A stretch of DNA of 64,000 nucleotides from JABJAG01 sp965222215 (GTDB lineage Bacteria > Pseudomonadota > Alphaproteobacteria > UBA6615): NCBI GenBank assembly GCA_965222215.1, contig OZ244931.1:2542001-2606000 (forward strand), given 5' to 3'. Below the pieces are notes generated by a model. It made no database searches and was not told the DNA's origin. It saw only the letters and a program-made list of their open reading frames with translations. The translations under genes were made by a program, and so were the position numbers. Shown piece by piece: positions 9,691 to 17,803 of this stretch; the stretch's first letter is position 1; every line of letters begins with the position of its first letter.

Positions 9691-10622
9691 CGATGGCAGC
9701 CATCTCCACGCCCCCTTCGCTGGTCGACCGGCTCCCGCTCGTACGCGGTGCCTACGAGCCGGACGGCGCCATCGCCAAATACACCTGGTTCCGGACCGGC
9801 GGGCCGGCCGAAGTCCTCTATCGGCCTGCAGATGTCGCCGACCTGGCAAATTTCCTGGCCGACAAGCCGGACGACGTGCCGGTGACACTGCTCGGTGCCG
9901 GATCGAACCTTCTCATTCGCGACGGCGGTGTTGCGGGCGTCGTCATTCGCCTCGGCCGCCCCTTCTCCAACGTTCGCTGCGACGGGACGACGATCCAGGC
10001 CGGCGCCATGGCGCTCGACTACAACGTCGCCAAGGTCGCGCGCGATGCGGGCGTGGCCGGATTTGAATTCATGGCGGGGATCCCCGGCACCGTCGGCGGC
10101 GGCCTGCGGATGAATGCCGGCGCTTACGGCCGCGAATTCCGGGACGTCGTGACGGAAGCGACCGTGCTCACGCCGAACGGCGAAACCCGCGTGTTGACGC
10201 CCGAGGACTGGGGCCCGCGCTATCGCGGCTCATCGGTGCCGTCCGACTGGATTTTCGTCGGCTGCGTGATGGAAGGCGTCTGGGGCAACCAGGCGGAAAT
10301 CACCAGGGCCATGGAGCTGGTGCAGGAATCCCGCGAGGAAACCCAGCCGATCCGCACGCGTACGGGCGGCAGCACCTTCAAGAACCCGAACGGCCACAAG
10401 GCGTGGGAACTGGTCGACCAGGCCGGATGCCGCGGCCTGAAGCTGGGCGGGGCGCAGGTCTCCGAGAAGCACTGCAACTTCCTCGTCAACACGGGCAACG
10501 CCACGGCCGCCGATATCGAGGGGCTGGGCGAGGAAGTGCGTCGTCGGGTCCGCGAGGCCACCGGCATCGAGCTGGTGTGGGAACTGGAACGCATCGGCGT
10601 TCCGGCGGGAGGCGAGGCATGA
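9687..10622 (+). CDS. murB: UDP-N-acetylenolpyruvoylglucosamine reductase MurB
   Basis: FAD-dependent reductase that converts UDP-GlcNAc-enolpyruvate to UDP-MurNAc with NADPH. The 311-residue protein starts with a PCMH-type FAD domain (YTWFRTGGPAE at 32-42, GAGSNLLIRDGG at 70-81). The catalytic serine is in GGSTFKNP (S229), and the C-terminal ELERIG supplies the expected glutamate. Start and stop both overlap neighbouring genes by 4 bases. Confidence 0.96.
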   Translation: MTMAAISTPPSLVDRLPLVRGAYEPDGAIAKYTWFRTGGPAEVLYRPADVADLANFLADKPDDVPVTLLGAGSNLLIRDGGVAGVVIRLGRPFSNVRCDGTTIQAGAMALDYNVAKVARDAGVAGFEFMAGIPGTVGGGLRMNAGAYGREFRDVVTEATVLTPNGETRVLTPEDWGPRYRGSSVPSDWIFVGCVMEGVWGNQAEITRAMELVQESREETQPIRTRTGGSTFKNPNGHKAWELVDQAGCRGLKLGGAQVSEKHCNFLVNTGNATAADIEGLGEEVRRRVREATGIELVWELERIGVPAGGEA

Positions 10623-11548
10623 CCGCCGCTTCCGGCAAGCACGTCGCCGTCCTGATGGGCGGCACATCGGCGGAGCGCGAGGTCTCCCTGCAGTCGGGCG
10701 CGCAGTGCGCCGAAGCCCTACGCGAAGCGGGATACGACGTGCGCGAAATCGATGTGGGCCCTGACGTGAACGCGCTTGTGACGGCACTCGCGTCGCCGCG
10801 CCCCGATGTGGCGTTCAACGCCCTGCACGGGCGCTGGGGCGAGGACGGCAACATCCAGGGCGTCCTCAACCTGATGGGTATTCCCTATACCCATTCCGGC
10901 CTGCTCGCCTCGGCGTTGGCCATGGACAAGTGGCTCGCGCGCGGCATCTTCGAGCGCGAAGGCATGACGGTGGCCGAAGGCCGCCTGACCAGCCGCGACG
11001 AAATCATCTCCGGCGACGTGCTGCCCCGGCCCTATGTCATCAAGCCGAACGCCGAAGGCTCGTCCGTCGGCATCCAGATTATCGACGAGACGTCGAACGG
11101 GCCCGACCCGGACCAGATCGAGGACGTGCCGATCCTCGCCGAGGCATTCATTCCCGGGCGCGAACTCACGGTGTCCGTCATGGGCTCGGTCGACAGCGGC
11201 CCGCGCCCGCTGGCCGTCACCGAACTGCGCCCGACGCGCGGCTTCTACGACTACGAGGCGAAATACACGGACGGGGTGACCGAGCATCTGGTTCCGGCGC
11301 CCATCGCGGAGGATCTCGCGGACCGCGCCAAGGACTGGGCGGTGCGCGCGCACGCAGCACTGCAATGCCGCGGCGTGACCCGTTCGGATTTTCGATACGA
11401 CGAGGACCGGGACGAACTCGTGATCCTCGAACTCAACACACAACCCGGCATGACCCGGCTTTCGCTGGTTCCGGAACAGGCGACCCATTGCGGCATCGCG
11501 TTTCCCGAACTCGTGAGCTGGATGGTGGAGGCGGCGCAATGCGACTGA
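10619..11548 (+). CDS. ddl: D-alanine:D-alanine ligase Ddl
   Basis: ATP-grasp ligase that makes the D-Ala-D-Ala dipeptide used by MurF. The ATG at 10619 overlaps the murB stop and gives 309 residues, typical of DdlB-type enzymes. Visible are the N-terminal VLMGGTSAEREVSL (residues 11-24), ALHGRWGEDG, the ATP-grasp segment KPNAEGSSVGI, and the magnesium-binding ELNTQPGMT near the end. Its last 10 bases overlap ftsQ. Confidence 0.97.
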   Translation: MTAASGKHVAVLMGGTSAEREVSLQSGAQCAEALREAGYDVREIDVGPDVNALVTALASPRPDVAFNALHGRWGEDGNIQGVLNLMGIPYTHSGLLASALAMDKWLARGIFEREGMTVAEGRLTSRDEIISGDVLPRPYVIKPNAEGSSVGIQIIDETSNGPDPDQIEDVPILAEAFIPGRELTVSVMGSVDSGPRPLAVTELRPTRGFYDYEAKYTDGVTEHLVPAPIAEDLADRAKDWAVRAHAALQCRGVTRSDFRYDEDRDELVILELNTQPGMTRLSLVPEQATHCGIAFPELVSWMVEAAQCD

Positions 11549-12393
11549 TTTCTTGGCCGTTCGCACGCAAGGAGCGCGACACGCGGCGTCCCATTCCCGG
11601 CCGTCTGCGCCGGAACCTGCGCAACACGGCGATCGCCGGCGCTGTCGGCACCCTGCTCGGCGCGGGCGCCTGGTACATGACCGGCAGCAGCTGGGTCGGT
11701 GCCCGCACCGCCGCGCTCAACGCCTGGATTCTCGACAGCACCGGCCGGGCCGGTCTGCAGGTCGCCGATGTGATTGTCAGCGGCCGCTCGCGCGCCGAGG
11801 CCGACCAGATACTCGCCGCGCTCGACCTCGAACGCGGCAGCCCGATCCTGGGAGTCGATATCGCCGCCGCCCGCGAGCGGATCGAATCCATGGGCTGGGT
11901 GCAGTCCGCCGAAATCGCGCGGCGCCTGCCGGACGTGATCTACGTTCGCGTTGTCGAGCGCCAGCCGCTGGCCTTGTGGCAGCACGACGGACAGACGGCC
12001 CTGGTCGACCGCGCCGGCAAGGTCATCCAGCGCAGCGACCTGGAAGCTTTCGCGAACTACCCGCTGATCGTCGGCGAGGGCGCACCCGCACAGGCCGCCC
12101 AGCTGCTCGATCTGCTGCGCGCCTACCCGGCCGTCGCCGACGCGACCGAAGCCGCGGTGCGCGTGTCCGGCCGCCGCTGGAACCTGCGGCTGCGCAGCGG
12201 CATCGATGTGCGCTTGCCCGAAAAGAACATCCCGGTCGCGCTCGACCGGCTCGAGGAATTCCAGCGCGAGCACGACCTGTTCGACCGCGATGTCGTGGCC
12301 GTCGACCTGCGCGTGCCCGACCGGCTGATCGTTCGTGTCAGTCCGGGCGCCAGGCTCGCACATCCGGCCAAGGCGAAGGGGAAGGACACATGA
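11539..12393 (+). CDS. ftsQ: Cell division protein FtsQ
   Basis: Bitopic division protein that links the early Z-ring proteins to FtsW/FtsI through FtsB/FtsL. The 284-residue protein has a basic cytoplasmic N terminus (about 26 residues), one membrane segment at about 27-50, and a periplasmic POTRA domain that begins near VADVIVSGRSRAEADQIL. The FtsQ beta domain follows (VRVVERQPLALWQHDG, then VDRAGKVI). The start ATG lies 10 bases before the end of ddl. The sequence is less conserved than its neighbours, but position and domain order are clear. Confidence 0.94.
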   Translation: MRLISWPFARKERDTRRPIPGRLRRNLRNTAIAGAVGTLLGAGAWYMTGSSWVGARTAALNAWILDSTGRAGLQVADVIVSGRSRAEADQILAALDLERGSPILGVDIAAARERIESMGWVQSAEIARRLPDVIYVRVVERQPLALWQHDGQTALVDRAGKVIQRSDLEAFANYPLIVGEGAPAQAAQLLDLLRAYPAVADATEAAVRVSGRRWNLRLRSGIDVRLPEKNIPVALDRLEEFQREHDLFDRDVVAVDLRVPDRLIVRVSPGARLAHPAKAKGKDT

Positions 12394-13733
12394 GCTTCGA
12401 CGGGGGGACAGGCAGCGTGACCCGCAAGCTGATCAAGCCGCGCACCGGCACCGTGGCCGTGCTCGATATCGGCACCAGCAAGGTCTGCTGCCTGATCGCG
12501 CGCGCCGGGCGCGCCCATCTTGACGATATGAATGCGCCCGCGGCCCAGCCGCGGGTCATCGGCGCCGGCCATCAGGTGAGCCGGGGCGTGCGCAATGGCA
12601 TGATCGCCGACATCGACGCGGCCGAGGACGCGATCCGCAAGGCCGTTCACATGGCCGAACAGATCGCCCAGGAGACGATTTCATCAGTCACGGTGAACCT
12701 CAGCGCCGGCGCGCCGCAGTCCGAAATTCTCGGCGTCGATGTCGATATCGGCGGCCAGCAGATCGATGACGGCGACCTGCGCCGTATCTTCCAGCACACG
12801 CAGGACCTGCGCGAAAATACCCACGGCGGCGCGAACGGCCATTCGAACGGCACGGACCGCGAGCTGATCCACTCGATCCCTGTCGGGTTCGCGATCGACG
12901 GCCAGCAGGGCATCGCCGACCCGCGCGGCATGTTCGGCGAGAAACTGTCCGTCAACATGCATCTCGTCTCCGCGTCCACCAACGCGGTGCGCACGATCCG
13001 GGCGGCCGTCCAGCGCTGCCACCTGGATATCGACGGTTTCGTGCTGTCGCCCTACGCCGCGGGCCTCGCCACCCTCGTCGAGGACGAATCCGATCTCGGC
13101 GTCACGGTGGTCGACATGGGCGGCGGCACCACGGGCCTCGCGATCTTCTACGACGGCGAGATGATCTTCGCCGACACGCTGCCGGTCGGCGGCAACCACG
13201 TGACGTCGGACGTCGCACGCGGCCTGTCCACCTCGCTCGCCCATGCCGAGCGGCTCAAGACGCTCCACGGCAACGCCATTGCCGCGGAATCCGACGAGCA
13301 CGAGCTCATCGACGTGCCGCAGGTGGGCGAGGACGAGCACAGCCCGCCGCAGCAACTCCCCCGTTCGCTCCTGAACGGCATTATTCAGCCGCGTATCGAA
13401 GAAACGTTCGAACTCGTGCGCGCGCGCCTCGACGACAGCGGCTTCGCCCCCTTCGCGGGGCGCCGTGTTGTCCTCGTCGGCGGCGCAAGCCAGCTCCAGG
13501 GCGCGCGCGAACTCGCTGCGCGCATTCTCGACAAACAGGTTCGTATGGGCCGGCCCCTGCGCGTCCGCGGTCTCGCGGAAGCCATTGCCGGACCCGCGTT
13601 CGCCACAGGTGCCGGTCTCATTGCCCACGCGATCGAGAATCCATCGTCCCTGACGATGCCGTCACCCGTGCAACCAGGGGAGCCGGGACGCCTTACCGGG
13701 CGGCTCGGTCAGTGGTTCCGTGAGCATTTTTAG
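12390..13733 (+). CDS. ftsA: Cell division protein FtsA
   Basis: Actin-like ATPase that tethers FtsZ filaments to the membrane. The 447-residue protein starts at the ATG overlapping the ftsQ stop. The first phosphate loop is VLDIGTSKVCCLIA (residues 24-37), the second is VVDMGGGTTGLAIF, and the adenosine motif is VLVGGASQLQGA. The C terminus ends in an amphipathic stretch (GRLGQWFREHF), as expected for the membrane-targeting helix. A short Gly/His/Asn-rich insert (HGGANGHSNG) lies in the middle of the protein. Confidence 0.96.
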   Translation: MSFDGGTGSVTRKLIKPRTGTVAVLDIGTSKVCCLIARAGRAHLDDMNAPAAQPRVIGAGHQVSRGVRNGMIADIDAAEDAIRKAVHMAEQIAQETISSVTVNLSAGAPQSEILGVDVDIGGQQIDDGDLRRIFQHTQDLRENTHGGANGHSNGTDRELIHSIPVGFAIDGQQGIADPRGMFGEKLSVNMHLVSASTNAVRTIRAAVQRCHLDIDGFVLSPYAAGLATLVEDESDLGVTVVDMGGGTTGLAIFYDGEMIFADTLPVGGNHVTSDVARGLSTSLAHAERLKTLHGNAIAAESDEHELIDVPQVGEDEHSPPQQLPRSLLNGIIQPRIEETFELVRARLDDSGFAPFAGRRVVLVGGASQLQGARELAARILDKQVRMGRPLRVRGLAEAIAGPAFATGAGLIAHAIENPSSLTMPSPVQPGEPGRLTGRLGQWFREHF

Positions 13734-13853
13734 AAACCCCTCTCCCCGACAACTGACCCGGAGTTTCGGCACGGTCCGGAACGGTGGGTCGCCGTTCCGG
13801 CCATGCATGGCCCTTCTCTCCCTCACTCCCGATGCAATCCAATGGAGGAAATC

Positions 13854-15701
13854 ATGACGCTCAACCTCTCTGCTCCCCCCCCTGATTCCCAACTCAAGCC
13901 ACGTATCGTCGTGGTCGGCGTCGGCGGCGCCGGCTCCAACGCGGTCAACAACATGATCGCGTCCAACCTCGAAGGCGTGGAGTTCGTCGTCGCCAACACC
14001 GACGCCCAGTCGCTGGCGATGAACGCTTCCGAGCGCCGTATCCAGCTCGGCGCGAACATCACCAACGGCCTCGGCGCCGGCGCACGGCCCGACATCGGCC
14101 GCGCGGCCGCCGAGGAGGCGCTGGACGAGATCATCGATCACCTCCAGGGCAGCCACATGGCCTTCATAGCCGCCGGCATGGGCGGCGGCACGGGCACGGG
14201 CGCAGCCCCGGTCATCGCCCGCGCCGCGCGCGAACAGGGCATCCTGACCGTCGGTGTCGTCACCAAGCCGTTCCAGTTCGAAGGCCGCCATCGCGCCACC
14301 CTCGCCGATGAAGGCATCGAGGAACTGCAGCACTTCGTCGATACCCTGATCGTGATCCCGAACCAGAACCTTTTCCGGATCTGCAACGAGAACACGACCT
14401 TCGCCGACGCGTTCTGCATGGCCGACAACGTGCTGCACTCCGGTGTGCGCGGCGTGACCGACCTGATGATCATGCCGGGCCTGATCAACCTCGACTTCGC
14501 GGATATCCGCACCGTGATGAGCGAGATGGGCAAGGCCATGATGGGCACCGGCGAAGCCGGCGGCGACGGCCGGGCCATCGAGTCCGCCGAGGCTGCCATC
14601 GCCAATCCGCTCCTGGACGACGTGTCCATGCGCGGGGCGCGCGGTGTGCTGATCAACATCACCGGCGGTCCGGACATGACCCTGTTCGAGGTCGACGAAG
14701 CGGCAAATCGCATCCGCGAGGAAGTCGACGCCGACGCGAACATCATCTTCGGCTCGACCTTCGACGAGAACCTCGAAGGTTCCATGCGCGTTTCGATCGT
14801 TGCCACGGGCATCGACGCGAACGCCGACGCCCAGCCGCGTTCGCCGATGATTTCCCTGGTGCATGACGCCGATCAGTCCAAGGCCAGGAAGGTCGAGGAC
14901 AAGGCGGAAGCTGCCGCGGACCTGGCGCCGGAAGTGGTGGCCGAGGAAAAGGCGCCGGAACCTGCGCCTCAGCCCGCGGCTCCCGAAGCCAGGGAAGAAA
15001 CGGCTAAGCCCGAACCGGTGAAAACCGAGCCGGCTGCGGCGGAAGCGGACCCGGGCCTGAAATGGCCGTCCGAGCCGGACGTGAAGCCGGACCCGGCAGG
15101 CGCGGCCTTCATCCCGCCCAAGCCGGCTGCCGCCGAGCGCAAGGAAATCCCGGCCGCGGCCCCGAGAAAGGCCGACGCGTTCGCCGAGGCGGCGATCGCC
15201 AATGCCGGTGCCCAGGCCGAACGCAAGCGGGGCCGGAGCCTTTTCCAGAAGGTGACCGGGGCCGTGAACCGGGCCATGACCGAAGAAGGCGAGGACGCGA
15301 AGCCGGACGCCCGGGAGCGCCGCGAGCCCACGGCGGCAAGCACCGCTCCGGCACCGGCAAGTCCGACCCCTGCAGCTTCGGCCCCGGTAGCTTCGGCCCC
15401 GGCTACACCGGCTCCCGCACCTGCGGCGCCGAAACCGGCTGCCGAGCCCGTCGCGGCCAAGCCTGCGCCGGTCGAGGCCGCCCCGGTTGCGGACGCGCCG
15501 GCGGTCACCGAAAAGCCGGCCGAGAAGGTTGTCGCCGAGGTTGCGGTGCCCGCGAAGCCGGCTGCAGCCGAAGCGGCGAAACCGGCGGCGCCGACGCAAC
15601 AGAGCCTCGCCGACATCAAGCCGGCTCAACCTCGCGAAAGCGCTGACGCCGAAGAGGATATGCTCGAAATTCCGGCATTTCTCCGACGCCAGGCGAACTA
15701 G
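13854..15701 (+). CDS. ftsZ: Cell division GTPase FtsZ with long Ala/Pro-rich C-terminal linker
   Basis: Tubulin-like GTPase that forms the division ring. I chose the ATG at 13854 (MTLNLSAPPP) because GGAGG at 13844-13848 is 5 bases upstream; in-frame ATGs at 13803 and 13842 are less likely. The 615-residue protein has the GTP loop GGGTGTG at 110-116 and the full GTPase core to about residue 325. A long linker rich in Ala, Pro, Lys and Glu then includes a conserved island RGRSLFQKVTG near 459. The C-terminal peptide EIPAFLRRQ binds FtsA and other partners. It is separated from ftsA by 120 bases, enough for a separate ftsZ promoter, and a strong terminator follows. Confidence 0.97.
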   Translation: MTLNLSAPPPDSQLKPRIVVVGVGGAGSNAVNNMIASNLEGVEFVVANTDAQSLAMNASERRIQLGANITNGLGAGARPDIGRAAAEEALDEIIDHLQGSHMAFIAAGMGGGTGTGAAPVIARAAREQGILTVGVVTKPFQFEGRHRATLADEGIEELQHFVDTLIVIPNQNLFRICNENTTFADAFCMADNVLHSGVRGVTDLMIMPGLINLDFADIRTVMSEMGKAMMGTGEAGGDGRAIESAEAAIANPLLDDVSMRGARGVLINITGGPDMTLFEVDEAANRIREEVDADANIIFGSTFDENLEGSMRVSIVATGIDANADAQPRSPMISLVHDADQSKARKVEDKAEAAADLAPEVVAEEKAPEPAPQPAAPEAREETAKPEPVKTEPAAAEADPGLKWPSEPDVKPDPAGAAFIPPKPAAAERKEIPAAAPRKADAFAEAAIANAGAQAERKRGRSLFQKVTGAVNRAMTEEGEDAKPDARERREPTAASTAPAPASPTPAASAPVASAPATPAPAPAAPKPAAEPVAAKPAPVEAAPVADAPAVTEKPAEKVVAEVAVPAKPAAAEAAKPAAPTQQSLADIKPAQPRESADAEEDMLEIPAFLRRQAN

Positions 15702-15715
15702 CTGAAACAGTGCTG

Positions 15716-15750
15716 AAAGCCGCGGATTTCCAACGAAATCCGCGGCTTTT
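15716..15750 (+). terminator. Rho-independent terminator of the dcw operon, after ftsZ
   Basis: A perfect 14-bp stem (15716-15729 with 15736-15749, core GCCGCGGATTT) closes a 6-base loop and runs directly into TTTT at 15747-15750. It lies 15 bases after the ftsZ stop and separates ftsZ from lpxC. Confidence 0.9.
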
Positions 15751-15870
15751 AATTCGCAACATTCTGTAACAAAGAGTGATTTGAAGGCTTGCAGGCCGAG
15801 TTGTTACACCAACGGTCCAAGATATTGATAAACGGCGCAGGTTTTCGTGCCGTCTCGGGGCAAAAAAAGA

Positions 15871-16791
15871 ATGTCGAACGAACACGAAAACGGCGATCTC
15901 TGGCAGCATACGCTGAAAAGCGAAATCGGCTGCAGCGGAACCGGCTTGCATTCCGGTAACACCGTTTCGATCGTTCTCAAGCCCGCCCCGGAAGATACGG
16001 GCATCGTGTTCCGGCGCACCGACGCCAACAATGCCGAAATTCCAGCCCTCGTCGAAAATGTCGTCGAGGCCACGCTTTGCACCACCCTCGGAAACGAGGA
16101 CGGCGTGACGGTCGCTACCGTCGAACATCTTCTTGCCGCGCTCGCGGGTTGTCACGTCGACAACGTGATCGTTGAAGTCGACGGCCCCGAGATGCCGATC
16201 ATGGACGGCAGCGCCGCCCCGTTCGTGTTCCTGATCGAATGCGCGGGCCTCGTGGTCCAGTCGAAGCCGCGGCGCTTCATCGAGGTTCTCAAGCGCGTCG
16301 AGGTCTGCGAAGACGGGCGCGAAGCGTCGCTGTCCCCGGGCGACGGGTTTTCGGTCGGGTTCGAGATCGACTTCGATACCGATGCCATCGGCCGCCAGGA
16401 CAAGAACGTCAAGCTGGTCAACGGCACGTTCAAGGGCGAGATCTCGCGGGCCCGCACCTTCGGTTTCGCCGAGGAAGTGGACCGCCTTCGCGAAATGGGT
16501 CTGGCGCGCGGCGGCAGCCTTGAAAATGCGGTTGTGGTCAGCGGTGACAAGATCCTCAACGACGAGGGCCTGCGCTACGACGACGAGTTCGTGCGCCACA
16601 AAATTCTGGATAGCGTCGGTGATCTTTATCTCGCGGGCGCCCCGATCTCCGGGCATTTCCAGGGATACCGTTCCGGACATGCGATGAACCACGCAATTGT
16701 CCGCGCCCTGTTCTCCGATCCGACCGCCTGGCGCTATGTCGCGGCCGAGACGGATGACACGGAGCCCGAGCTGATGGTCGCCCACGGCTGA
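15871..16791 (+). CDS. lpxC: UDP-3-O-acyl-N-acetylglucosamine deacetylase LpxC
   Basis: Zinc deacetylase catalysing the committed step of lipid A synthesis, so the organism makes lipopolysaccharide. I chose the ATG at 15871 (MSNEHENGDL), giving 306 residues, the usual length; an in-frame GTG at 15847 would add 8 residues. The zinc ligands are visible as H86 in TVEHLLAAL and in HKILDSVGDLYL (His and Asp). The catalytic histidine region is SGHAMNHAIV. The Gly-rich TGLHSGN near residue 24-30 is the conserved start of the first domain. Flanked by terminators on both sides, it appears to be a single-gene unit. Confidence 0.96.
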   Translation: MSNEHENGDLWQHTLKSEIGCSGTGLHSGNTVSIVLKPAPEDTGIVFRRTDANNAEIPALVENVVEATLCTTLGNEDGVTVATVEHLLAALAGCHVDNVIVEVDGPEMPIMDGSAAPFVFLIECAGLVVQSKPRRFIEVLKRVEVCEDGREASLSPGDGFSVGFEIDFDTDAIGRQDKNVKLVNGTFKGEISRARTFGFAEEVDRLREMGLARGGSLENAVVVSGDKILNDEGLRYDDEFVRHKILDSVGDLYLAGAPISGHFQGYRSGHAMNHAIVRALFSDPTAWRYVAAETDDTEPELMVAHG

Positions 16792-16815
16792 CAGCTCCTT
16801 CGGGCACGAATGATC

Positions 16816-16842
16816 ACGGGCCGGTTATTGCGGCCCGTTTTT
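16816..16842 (+). terminator. Rho-independent terminator after lpxC
   Basis: An 8-bp GC-rich stem (ACGGGCCG at 16816-16823 with CGGCCCGT at 16831-16838) with a 7-base loop is followed by a T-rich run. It starts 25 bases after the lpxC stop. Confidence 0.85.
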
Positions 16843-16951
16843 GTTTGAATCCCGTACTCCATGATATAAATCCGGTCAGACAGGGCGCGCTGTGCATGGG
16901 CGGCAGCGTCCGAAGAAATGGACCCTGAACCACGGAAGACCGGCGAACCCG

Positions 16952-17797
16952 ATGACGAACCGCGAAACCCTTCTGCGCTCACGCTCGCTCGGCGTCCTGC
17001 TTCTGACGGCCCTCGCCCTTTCGGCCTGCTCCACCGACGAGCCGGAGTATGTCGAGCGGCCGGTCGAAGAGCTCTACAACGAGGCTGTCGACGCCGTCGA
17101 AACCGAGGAGTACGAGCAGGCGGCCAACCTGTTCCTCGAGGTGGAACGCCAGCACCCCTACTCGGTGTGGGCCACGAAAGCCCAGTTGATGTCGGCTTTC
17201 AGCTACTACGAAGACGGCCAGTACGACGACGCCATTCTGGCGACCGACCGTTTTATCCAGTTGCATCCCGGCAACCGCGACGTCGGATACGCCTACTACC
17301 TGAAAGCGCTCAGCTACTACGAACAGATCACCGACGTCGGTCGCGACCAGCGCAACACCGAGCAGGCGCTTGTGACGCTCGAGGAAGTCGTGCGCCGCTT
17401 TCCGGACTCGAATTACGCGCGCGATGCACGCCTGAAAATCGACCTGACGCGTGACCATCTCGCCGGCAAGGAGATGGAAGTGGGCCGCTACTACCACGAG
17501 CGCGAGAACTATCTGGCCGCCATCAACCGCTACAAGAACGTCATCGAGAATTTCCAGACGACAACGCATGTGCCCGAGGCGCTGCACCGTCTGTCGGAGG
17601 CCTATACAGCACTCGGCATCGAGCCTGAGGCCCGCGCCAACGCCGCAGTGCTCGGCCACAACTTCCCCGGCAGCGAGTGGTACATCGACAGCTACGAGCT
17701 GGTCGAAGGCGAACCTGCCATCGATCTGGACGGTGACGGCGAACCCGACCCGCGTCCGCAAGAGGGCGGGTTCTTCAGCCGCCTCTGGCCTTTCTAG
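16952..17797 (+). CDS. bamD: Outer membrane assembly lipoprotein BamD
   Basis: Lipoprotein subunit of the BAM complex that inserts beta-barrel proteins in the outer membrane. I chose the ATG at 16952 (MTNRETLLRS), which places a classical lipoprotein signal at the start, with the lipobox LSAC and lipidated Cys at residue 26. The rest is a chain of TPR-like repeats (for example YNEAVDAVETEEYEQAANLF, then SAFSYYEDGQYDDAI). At 281 residues it is slightly longer than the E. coli protein, ending in an acidic/proline tail. recN starts 6 bases downstream, as in many alphaproteobacteria. Confidence 0.93.
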   Translation: MTNRETLLRSRSLGVLLLTALALSACSTDEPEYVERPVEELYNEAVDAVETEEYEQAANLFLEVERQHPYSVWATKAQLMSAFSYYEDGQYDDAILATDRFIQLHPGNRDVGYAYYLKALSYYEQITDVGRDQRNTEQALVTLEEVVRRFPDSNYARDARLKIDLTRDHLAGKEMEVGRYYHERENYLAAINRYKNVIENFQTTTHVPEALHRLSEAYTALGIEPEARANAAVLGHNFPGSEWYIDSYELVEGEPAIDLDGDGEPDPRPQEGGFFSRLWPF

Positions 17798-17803
17798 AAC
17801 GAC

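Noticed and set aside
13662..15629. Long minus-strand open frame of 655 codons opposite ftsZ
   Set aside because: It is Arg/Gly/Asp-rich, has no recognisable domain, and lies opposite a certain gene; high GC content produces such shadow frames.
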